From DATLMR01 sp035634255 (GTDB taxonomy: Bacteria > Acidobacteriota > Blastocatellia > UBA7656): a stretch of DNA of 28,908 nt. Below the pieces are notes generated by a model, which had not been told where the DNA came from, made no database searches, and saw only the letters and a list, made by a program, of their open reading frames with translations. The position numbers and the translations under genes were made by a program. Of this stretch, positions 23,211 to 28,908 are shown in pieces. Position 1 is the stretch's first letter; each line of letters begins with the position of its first letter. The stretch lies in NCBI GenBank assembly GCA_035634255.1, contig DASQDI010000092.1, positions 1 to 28,908 of the forward strand, given 5' to 3'.

Positions 23211-23750
23211 CTAACGCCTGAGCCACGACCTGACCGACAGGAACAGGAGGGCGAGCCCCGAAACCATTGCCGCCATCATGAGAGTGACGGAGTACCGGTG
23301 CAGCGAGTTGAACTGAACCCTGAGCGGGTCCGTCTGTGCAACGTCGTCGATTATGCCCCCCATCGACGCGCGCAACTCCATCAATGTAGACGACACCCAG
23401 AAATGCGAAATCGCCATCGCCGCTATCATCACGATCACGAGCCCGAGGCGGGCCGCGCTCGCCCCGCGCATCTTCCGGGTCGCGAGTTGGATGAGCAGGA
23501 TCAGCGCGCCGCATATGAGCCCGATCAGCTCCGTCTTGCTGAGCGTGCTTGCGACGACCTGCCCGGCAAGGTGCCGGGTCGGTAAGACCCCGAAAGCCGT
23601 CGGGGGGACCATGAAGCTGAAGAAGAACATGGACCCGAGCCAGATCGAAAGCAACAGGAGCTCGGCGAAAGCGAAGGCCTGGGCCTTCGCCCCGTAACCG
23701 GCTCCGGGAGCCATTTCCGGGGTTTTAGTATCTGCGCTGCTTGCAGTCAT
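23211..23750 (-). CDS. DUF4149 integral membrane protein
   Basis: A 179-residue membrane protein with four hydrophobic helices (about residues 26-48, 73-91, 100-121 and 153-173), matching the DUF4149/TMEM205-like family. Its helix-1/loop feature SIWLGSMFFFSFMVPPTAFGVLP and the HLAGQVV segment are typical. Function in bacteria is unknown. The ATG at 23750 has a good GGAGG site. It starts 17 bases after the pepA stop and is likely co-transcribed with it. Confidence 0.82.
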   Translation of the reverse strand: MTASSADTKTPEMAPGAGYGAKAQAFAFAELLLLSIWLGSMFFFSFMVPPTAFGVLPTRHLAGQVVASTLSKTELIGLICGALILLIQLATRKMRGASAARLGLVIVMIAAMAISHFWVSSTLMELRASMGGIIDDVAQTDPLRVQFNSLHRYSVTLMMAAMVSGLALLFLSVRSWLRR

Positions 23751-23767
23751 AAACCGAACCTCCGCGA

Positions 23768-25276
23768 TCAGGCGGGCCTCCCGGCGCGATCAAGTACGAA
23801 GTTGATAAAGAGCCTGACCCCGAACCCCGTAGCGCCTTTAGCCATGTAAGGCTTGGCCTGATCTATCCATGCCGTGCCCGCCACGTCGAGATGCGCCCAC
23901 GGCAGAGAGCCCGTGAACTGTTTCAGGAACATCGCGGCCGTGATAGCGCCCGCCGTCCGGTCACCGACGTTCTTGATGTCCGCGATGTCGCTTTTGATCA
24001 ACCGGTTGTACTCCGAATCGGCGGGCAGTTGCCACAACCTCTCCCCGCACTCGGCCCCGGCCTTCATGAGGTCGTCCACCAGCCGCTGGTCCGACCCCAC
24101 GATCCCGGCCCTAACGTCTCCGAGAGCGATCACGACCGCCCCGGTCAGGGTCGCGGCGTCGACGATGGTGGTCGCCCCTTTGCTGATGGCGTACGTGATC
24201 GCGTCGGCGAGGATGAGGCGGCCTTCGGCGTCCGTGTTTATAACCTCGATGGTCTTCCCGCTCAGGCTCCGCACCACGTCTCCGGGCTTGACCGCGCGCC
24301 CGGAGGGCATGTTCTCGGCGGCGGGTATCAGCCCGAGCACTCGGGCCCGAGGCTTCAGGCGGGCGATGGCCTGCATCGCTCCCATCACGGCCGCGCCCCC
24401 TCCCATGTCGAATTTCATCTCGTCCATGTTCTCGGCGGGCTTAATGGAGATGCCGCCCGAATCGAAGGTGATCCCCTTGCCGATGAGGGCGAGCACTTCC
24501 CCGCCGGAGCCTTCGGCCTCCCGGCCCTCAGGGTCATAGCTGAGCACGATCAGGCGCGCAGGCTCTTCGCTCCCGCGGGCCACGGCGAGCAGAGCGCCCA
24601 TGCCCAGGTCCTTCATCTGCTTCTCGTCGATTATCTCTACGCCCAGGCCTTCGCGGCGGGCCATCTCTTCGGCCTTAACGGCAAGCTCGGACGGGGTCAT
24701 TACGTTCCCCGGCTCGTTGCCGAGCATGCGCGCGAAATTGGTGGCCTCCGAAGTAATCATCGCGGTCGCGACCGCCTTCTCGATGCCCGGCGTCAGGGGT
24801 GATTCGGTGATCAGGTGGAGAGTCTCGATCTCGACCGAAGCGGACGGCTTCGCCCCGTAGAGGTTAGTGTTGACGACCCCGAGCATCGCGCCTTCGACGA
24901 CGGCCCTGACCCCGGCCTCGGTCTGGAAGCCCTCGCGCAGCAGGAAGGCGACCGAGCGGGCCTTGCGCGAATCGAGGCTCCGGAGCGCGGTGCCTGAAAG
25001 CCTCTGCATGTAGAGCGCATTCGCGTCCTCCCTGCGGCCCGCTCCGTAAAGGAGGACGCGGCGGGTCGAGAGAGTCCCGGAGTTATTGAGGAGCGCCCAC
25101 GTGTCGCGCTTCCCGTCGATCTCGCCCCGCTCGAACGCGGACGCGACCTCGCCCGCGGTCAGGTGATCTATGGCCGCGAGAGCGCCTTCGTTTGCCGAAT
25201 CGCCCTCGAAGACAGGCACGACCAGAACATCCTCATCGATGTCCCCCAGGTTTTTCTGGCTGGATATTATTTTCAT
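23768..25276 (-). CDS. pepA: Leucyl aminopeptidase PepA (M17)
   Basis: Hexameric dimetal (Zn/Mn) cytosolic aminopeptidase that removes N-terminal residues from peptides. The 502-residue length fits the family. The N-terminal macro-like domain (residues ~1-165) is followed by the catalytic domain with the metal ligands and catalytic Lys in GKGITFDSGGISIKP and KFDMGGGAAV, and the signature NTDAEGRLILADA. The catalytic Arg lies in that same signature. It ends with the usual WAHLDVAGTAW and GATGFGVRLF. The start at 25276 has only a weak upstream site. It heads the pepA-DUF4149-APC group, which fits peptide breakdown coupled to amino acid transport. Some PepA proteins also bind DNA; nothing here indicates that. 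Confidence 0.95.
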   Translation of the reverse strand: MKIISSQKNLGDIDEDVLVVPVFEGDSANEGALAAIDHLTAGEVASAFERGEIDGKRDTWALLNNSGTLSTRRVLLYGAGRREDANALYMQRLSGTALRSLDSRKARSVAFLLREGFQTEAGVRAVVEGAMLGVVNTNLYGAKPSASVEIETLHLITESPLTPGIEKAVATAMITSEATNFARMLGNEPGNVMTPSELAVKAEEMARREGLGVEIIDEKQMKDLGMGALLAVARGSEEPARLIVLSYDPEGREAEGSGGEVLALIGKGITFDSGGISIKPAENMDEMKFDMGGGAAVMGAMQAIARLKPRARVLGLIPAAENMPSGRAVKPGDVVRSLSGKTIEVINTDAEGRLILADAITYAISKGATTIVDAATLTGAVVIALGDVRAGIVGSDQRLVDDLMKAGAECGERLWQLPADSEYNRLIKSDIADIKNVGDRTAGAITAAMFLKQFTGSLPWAHLDVAGTAWIDQAKPYMAKGATGFGVRLFINFVLDRAGRPA

Positions 25277-25394
25277 AAAAATGATCGTCCAATCCTTATC
25301 TATCTCTACCGTAAAGATGGGCCTGTAAGAGACAAAACAGGTCCCAGGCGTGCCGGGCAGCAGGGGAGTTAATTATGTTGTTGGGCGAAGGGGC

Positions 25395-25434
25395 CGGGGC
25401 CCGTCTTGAAGAATTCTCCTGTGAGCGGGCCCCG
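25395..25434 (-). terminator. GC-rich hairpin downstream of the isocitrate dehydrogenase gene
   Basis: CGGGGCCCG (25395-25403) pairs perfectly with CGGGCCCCG (25426-25434) around a 22-base loop. It lies 21 bases beyond the IDH stop on the minus strand. No T-run follows, so it may slow or process transcripts rather than act as a classical intrinsic terminator. Confidence 0.45.
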
Positions 25435-25455
25435 AGAGCCCTCCGCCCGATAGAT

Positions 25456-26454
25456 TCAAAGTGACCTGATTATGGCTTCGGTGAATTCCATAGTCGAAGC
25501 CTCGCCGCCCAGGTCCCGCGTCAGCACCTTGCCCTCGGCGAGGACCTTTTCCAGAGAGTTCTGAATCCTGTCGGCGGCCTCGCGCTCGCCGATGTGCTTG
25601 AGCATCAGTACGCTCGTCTGGACCAACGCGGTCGGGTTCGCGATGCCGCGGCCGGCTATGCTCGGGGCGGCCCCGTGCACGGCCTCGAAGACCGCGATCT
25701 CCTCGCCGATGTTCGCGCCGGGAGCCACGCCCAGCCCTCCGATCAGCCCGGCCCCCAGGTCCGAAACGATGTCCCCGTAAAGATTCTCCAGCAGGAGAAT
25801 GTCGAACTGGTTCGGGTCGATGACGAGTTGCATACAGGCATTGTCGACGATGAGGTCGTCGGCCACAATCTCCGGGTAGTCCTTCGCCACCTCCCTGAAA
25901 CAATTGAGGAAGAGGCCGTCCGACATCTTCATGATGTTTGCCTTGTGAATGGCCGTGACCCTCTTCCGCGACTCCCTGCGCGCGTACTCGAAGGCGAACT
26001 GTGCGATGCGCGTGGAGGCGCGCGCCGTGATGATCTTCAGGCTCTCCACCACTCCGGGCACGACCTCGTGCTCAAGGCCGGAGTAAAGGTCTTCCGTGTT
26101 CTCTCTGACGACTATGAGGTCCACGTTCTCGTACCGGGACTTTACGCCGATGAGAGATTTCACCGGCCTGAGGTTGGCGTAAAGGTCCAGCTCTTTGCGC
26201 AGCCTCACGTTCGAGCTAACGAACCCCGTGCCTATCGGGGTGATGGCCGGGCCCTTCAACGCGACTTTATTCTTCCTGATGGAGTCGATGAGGTTCTGCG
26301 GGAGAGGGTCCCCGTACTTGGTCAGGGCTTCGGCCCCGACCACGAAGGGCTCCCACTCGATTTGAACCCCCGCCGCCCTGATGACCGAGACGGCCGCGCC
26401 GGTCACTTCGGGCCCGACCCCGTCCCCCGGTATCAGCGTAATCCTGTGTGCCAT
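25456..26454 (-). CDS. NAD-type isocitrate dehydrogenase (IDH3-like)
   Basis: A 332-residue member of the isocitrate/isopropylmalate dehydrogenase family: oxidative decarboxylation of isocitrate to 2-oxoglutarate in the TCA cycle. Motifs include the N-terminal ITLIPGDGVGPEV, substrate Arg residues in SSNVRLRKELDLYANLRPV, the Tyr/Lys pair in VRENTEDLYSG and AIHKANIMK, the metal-binding DIVSDLGAGL, and the cofactor loop AVHGAAPSIAGRGIANPTAL. The short length and loop resemble mitochondrial-type NAD-IDH rather than the ~415-residue NADP-IDH. Homoisocitrate or isopropylmalate dehydrogenase are alternatives, but no leucine or lysine genes are nearby. A GGGAGG site precedes the ATG at 26454. Confidence 0.85.
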   Translation of the reverse strand: MAHRITLIPGDGVGPEVTGAAVSVIRAAGVQIEWEPFVVGAEALTKYGDPLPQNLIDSIRKNKVALKGPAITPIGTGFVSSNVRLRKELDLYANLRPVKSLIGVKSRYENVDLIVVRENTEDLYSGLEHEVVPGVVESLKIITARASTRIAQFAFEYARRESRKRVTAIHKANIMKMSDGLFLNCFREVAKDYPEIVADDLIVDNACMQLVIDPNQFDILLLENLYGDIVSDLGAGLIGGLGVAPGANIGEEIAVFEAVHGAAPSIAGRGIANPTALVQTSVLMLKHIGEREAADRIQNSLEKVLAEGKVLTRDLGGEASTMEFTEAIIRSL

Positions 26455-26806
26455 GAAAATTGCCTCCCAATGATAAGCCTCGAACAGCCTGCAAATAAGT
26501 TGTCAATGATATATGAGCCGCGCGCCGCCGCACAACCTTGGGCCCGCGGGGGGCGGTGTTTCGATCTGGCGCTGCCGGATTCGGGGAGTCGTTTGGGTGG
26601 TTTCAAAGGCTCGGGCGGAGCACAACATCTTCGCGTAGTGCAGGGACGCTTACACCACTAATAGACTTTTCGTGCGGAGCCTCCGCGTCTATTGTGCTTG
26701 ACGGTTTCGGTATTCTACTTTACTCTCATCTCCGGCTTCCAGGTAATACTCGATACATGCCTGCAAAGTGCTTCATCTAACAAATCAAAACGAGGAGAGA
26801 ATATGC
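26455..26806. promoter_or_regulatory. Divergent control region of IDH and the halocin-like gene
   Basis: About 350 bases without a gene. TTGACG (26698-26703), 17 bases, TACTCT (26721-26726) form a candidate plus-strand promoter about 80 bases before the 26807 gene. A small hairpin (GCGG AGCCT CCGC, 26674-26686) lies just upstream. The ribosome-binding site GAGGAG (26792-26797) precedes the ATG at 26807 by nine bases. On the minus side, TTGACA lies near 26500 but has no matching -10. Confidence 0.4.
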
Positions 26807-27619
26807 ATGGGTGAAAACACTGATACTGACTTGAAAGCGATATCTTTCGGAGCGCCGTATGAGTACGTCGGCATTCTGGCCGCCAACGTCCCGCAGCCGA
26901 CGGAGGACACCTCGCAGTATGAGAAGGTGCTTTATGCCGCCACCGCCGACGGAGTCTCGCTTGATGAGAGCTCAGATACGGGCGGGCTCGAATTGACCTT
27001 TGATGTTCCGAGCGGCAACCCGGCCTTATTCGGCGGCATAGGGAACTGGCAGGACGGCGAGGTCCCCGGCTCTTGGATGACGGTGCAGAAACCGAATGGG
27101 AGTTTCCTTAACGTAGCCACATCGCCCGCTGCCAGCGACCACATGGTGCTGCTTCCGACACATTCCGCGCCGCCTAATTCGGTGCTGAATTTTGTAGTCC
27201 TAAATCCGGAGGTGGGCACATGGCGAATCACCGTAGGTGATTCGAGTGGCACGACGCCGTATCAGGCGATAGTGACAACAATGCCGACTTCGGCCCAGCC
27301 TTCCACCATCATTGAAGAAACGCTCGGCGCGTTGGTTACGCAGGGGACATGGGAAGACAGTGGCGCAAGGTGGGACCCGATCTGTGATATTTGTAAGGTA
27401 GGCGCATACAGTCTCGCGCTCGGCATCGCCGGGGCGGCGGCGGCGGCCGGCACCGCTATCCTGACGGTCGATTCGGCCCTCGTTATCGCCACGGCAGGGT
27501 TCCTCGGGGTTACCGCTCCGGTAGCGCTGGCGCTTATCGCCGGGTTGTTAGCGATGGCGACTTTAACCGTGGACTATATTATGACGCAGCTTTGTAACTG
27601 GGTGGGGGCCTGCGATTAA
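26807..27619 (+). CDS. Orphan two-domain protein with halocin C8-like C-terminal domain
   Basis: A 270-residue protein. Residues ~1-165 look like a beta-sandwich: Gly/Asn/Ser-rich strands and a segment VLNPEVGTWRITVGDSSG (132-148) resembling a PPC-type or related secreted beta domain. After a short linker, residues ~191-270 have four cysteines, the only ones in the protein: C193xxC196 before, and C263xxxxxC269 after, two very hydrophobic Ala/Gly/Leu/Ile-rich segments (199-222 and 224-256). This layout (CxxCK-G start, CNxxGxC end) is like the C-terminal peptide of halocin C8-type bacteriocin precursors, whose N-terminal part is an immunity protein. There is no signal peptide. No transporter or peptidase gene is adjacent. 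It has a GAGGAG site and its own terminator, so it is a single-gene unit. Confidence 0.6.
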   Translation: MGENTDTDLKAISFGAPYEYVGILAANVPQPTEDTSQYEKVLYAATADGVSLDESSDTGGLELTFDVPSGNPALFGGIGNWQDGEVPGSWMTVQKPNGSFLNVATSPAASDHMVLLPTHSAPPNSVLNFVVLNPEVGTWRITVGDSSGTTPYQAIVTTMPTSAQPSTIIEETLGALVTQGTWEDSGARWDPICDICKVGAYSLALGIAGAAAAAGTAILTVDSALVIATAGFLGVTAPVALALIAGLLAMATLTVDYIMTQLCNWVGACD

Positions 27620-27654
27620 CCACACTCCGGACCACGGAAACACCGCAAATATAG

Positions 27655-27679
27655 GGGGCCGATACGTCGGCCCCATTTT
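27655..27679 (+). terminator. Rho-independent terminator of the halocin-like gene
   Basis: GGGGCCGA (27655-27662), loop TACG, TCGGCCCC (27667-27674), followed by ATTTT. The eight-base perfect stem, tetraloop and T-run directly after it make this the clearest terminator in the window. It is 36 bases beyond the stop codon. Confidence 0.85.
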
Positions 27680-27757
27680 CGCGCCTTAAAAAAGCCGCCC
27701 GCCTTCACGCGCGGCGTCACAGGTCTGGGACGTCACCCTCGCGGGCGGGCTGGTAAA

Positions 27758-27786
27758 TTGACAAAGGCCCTGCCGTCTTTTAGGCT
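27758..27786 (+). promoter_or_regulatory. Candidate promoter for queD
   Basis: A perfect TTGACA (27758-27763) followed at 17 bases by TAGGCT (27781-27786), about 48 bases before the queD ATG. The -10 is poor (three of six), the -35 perfect. A GC-rich inverted repeat (27693-27702 with 27741-27751, one bulge) lies just upstream; it has no T-run. Confidence 0.45.
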
Positions 27787-27833
27787 TGGGGTGTAAGAGT
27801 TTTTCTTAAGCCTGAATCGAGTGAGGGGACGGA

Positions 27834-28211
27834 ATGTACGAAGTGATGATCGAAGAAGAGTTTTCCGCGGCCCACGCCCTGCGCGGCTATCGCGGCAAGT
27901 GCGAGAACATGCACGGGCACAACTGGAAGGTCGAGGTCTACGTGCGGGGGGAGCGGCTCGACGAGGTCGGGATGCTCGTGGACTTCAAGGAGCTTAAAGC
28001 GGCGACCAGGCGCGTAATGAAATATCTCGATCATCAAAACCTGAACGAGCTTAAGCCGTTCGACGTTGAGCTCAACCCCTCGTCCGAGCACATCGCGGGC
28101 TTCATTCTTCACAGAGTCGCCGCCGAACTTAACGACGACAGAGTCAAAGTGTATAAAGTGCGCGTCTGGGAGACCCCCTCAACTTCCGCCACCTTCGAGG
28201 CGCACCCTTAG
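27834..28211 (+). CDS. queD: 6-carboxytetrahydropterin synthase QueD (PTPS family)
   Basis: A 125-residue zinc enzyme that converts dihydroneopterin triphosphate to 6-carboxytetrahydropterin, the second step toward preQ0/queuosine. Zinc ligands are His14 (FSAAHAL), His27 and His29 (MHGHNW), and the catalytic Cys23 (GKCENMHGHN) is present, as is the Asp/His pair region in YLDHQNLN. The C-terminal VWETPSTSATFE holds the Glu that anchors the pterin. A GAGGGGACGG site lies just before the ATG. Other queuosine genes (queC, queE, folE) are not in the window. Some PTPS proteins of this size act in folate or tetrahydrobiopterin synthesis, but the Cys23 pattern (CxxxHGH) favours QueD. Confidence 0.92.
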   Translation: MYEVMIEEEFSAAHALRGYRGKCENMHGHNWKVEVYVRGERLDEVGMLVDFKELKAATRRVMKYLDHQNLNELKPFDVELNPSSEHIAGFILHRVAAELNDDRVKVYKVRVWETPSTSATFEAHP

Positions 28212-28445
28212 AAGAGATTGCGGCCGGTCACGGGCTCCGATTGCCCCGGCTTTAACATAAGATTACAGGATTAAATAAAATTGCATCGCCTCCTTCCGTG
28301 TTCGCGTCATGAGATGGCATAGACCACGCAGAAGTTGAAGCAGGCCGGGAACAACCCGTTTTAACGGCGGTTAGTCGTCACCTCAGGCCGCTCCGCGCCG
28401 GAGCGATCCCGGTCAACTGCTGCGACACAAGGAGGAGATGCCCGT
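28212..28445. other. Intergenic region before the secreted protein
   Basis: About 235 bases without a gene. It contains a perfect 7-bp hairpin CGCTCCG-CGC-CGGAGCG (28389-28405) with no T-run, and an AT-rich stretch (28256-28285) that could hold a promoter. GGAGG at 28431-28435 is the ribosome-binding site for the next gene. Confidence 0.4.
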
Positions 28446-28908
28446 ATGCTCTCAGTCGTTCTACGCTCGATGATCGTTTTGTTATTCGCCGCTTTGCTTA
28501 TGATAGTAGGCGTCTCGGCGGATTCACCCGAGCCCGCCAACCTCACCCTGCGGCTCTCGCCCGAGCTTCAGGAGCCCGGACAGGAGGCGTCCGCGCAGAG
28601 TAAGCATGCCCTGCCCGACAACTGGAAGAAGGTGAGCTCAAGGATCCGCCGGAGGGTCGCGCAGATGACCCTCAACCGCGCGCGCTTGCAGGGCGGCGCG
28701 CAGCCCGACTTCTCCTCGTACTCGGACGGCATCGTCAGAGTGAGGAGCGACGGCCGCATGCGCCTGACGGTGCGGCTCAGCCGGTACGGGGCGGGCGAGC
28801 GGGAGGAGTTGGAGAAGCTCGGCTATGAGATCACGTTTGAAGGGGCGCAGTTCCGATTCCTCGAAGGCTGGCTGCACTTTTCGCAGGTCGAGCACGTGGC
28901 CGGCCTCG
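28446..28908 (+). CDS. Secreted protein, N-terminal part (truncated by window edge)
   Basis: An open frame from ATG 28446 to the window end, at least 154 residues. Residues 1-25 are a signal peptide (hydrophobic run from about residue 9, SADS-type cleavage). The mature part begins Pro/Ser/Glu-rich, then a basic helix (SSRIRRRVAQMTLNRARL) and an alternating beta/alpha segment (GRMRLTVRLS, EELEKLGYEITFEG, EGWLHFSQVEHVAGL). That last pattern looks like the inhibitor-type propeptide region found before secreted subtilase or other multi-domain proteins, where LEKLG and LHFSQVEHVAGL-like pieces recur. The catalytic part, if any, lies outside the window, so I do not name it. Confidence 0.7.
   Translation, partial: MLSVVLRSMIVLLFAALLMIVGVSADSPEPANLTLRLSPELQEPGQEASAQSKHALPDNWKKVSSRIRRRVAQMTLNRARLQGGAQPDFSSYSDGIVRVRSDGRMRLTVRLSRYGAGEREELEKLGYEITFEGAQFRFLEGWLHFSQVEHVAGL

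Noticed and set aside
26538..26780. 80-codon plus-strand frame before the halocin-like gene
   Set aside because: No ribosome-binding site or recognisable domain; it crosses the candidate promoter of the next gene and has mixed composition.
27680..27833. preQ1 riboswitch before queD
   Set aside because: I looked for the short preQ1-I pattern (GC stem, A-rich tail near the start codon) and found none; the GC inverted repeat here lies upstream of the candidate promoter.
1..28908. CRISPR array, tRNA/rRNA genes, IS elements or prophage
   Set aside because: No regularly spaced repeats, tRNA-like cloverleaf with a CCA or GTTCGA-type arm, transposase or phage structural genes were seen.

Overview
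The window is GC-rich, densely coded bacterial chromosome. It most resembles an environmental Acidobacteriota genome, probably of the Blastocatellia type. This is an inference from the style of the genes (a PilT with a KISDLIFSPG-type N-terminus, a three-gene glycolate oxidase, PilZ and FHA proteins, a TPP riboswitch before thiC) and was not tested by any search. I see no tRNA, rRNA, CRISPR array, IS element or prophage gene.

Left part (1-3.7 kb): a receiver-only response regulator, a PilZ protein, a small unknown protein, a MobB-like P-loop protein and the type IV pilus retraction ATPase PilT. Next comes a long minus-strand block (12.3 kb back to 4.4 kb) that looks like one operon of seven genes with 4-bp overlaps or short gaps: cysM, a JAMM/Mec-type metallopeptidase, a one-piece sulfur-carrier + MoeZ (E1 + rhodanese) fusion, glcD, an FHA-DUF309 protein, glcE and glcF. 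The first three form a CysO/Mec/CysM-type cysteine synthesis route, in which a ubiquitin-like carrier is thiocarboxylated and donates sulfur. The last genes oxidise glycolate (or a related 2-hydroxyacid) to glyoxylate.

Middle part (12.6-20.6 kb, plus strand): two tandem CBS-domain proteins with long disordered Tyr/Arg/Gly-rich N-termini, a DksA/TraR zinc-finger protein, moaA, a TPP riboswitch, thiC, a BtuF-like binding protein without a signal peptide, a secreted esterase and a RidA protein. A convergent mtgA (monofunctional transglycosylase) overlaps the RidA stop codon.

Right part: a WD40 pseudogene remnant, then a minus-strand amino-acid/peptide set (pepA, a DUF4149 membrane protein, an APC permease) and an NAD-type isocitrate dehydrogenase. 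A 270-residue orphan follows; its C-terminal ~78 residues look like a halocin C8-type bacteriocin domain, with four cysteines bracketing hydrophobic helices. It ends in a clear terminator. Then come queD with its own candidate promoter and the start of a secreted protein that runs off the window.

The two most interesting items are the sulfur-carrier/MoeZ fusion, whose internal Gly-Gly lies next to a JAMM peptidase gene that could release it, and the orphan halocin C8-like protein at 26807-27619.
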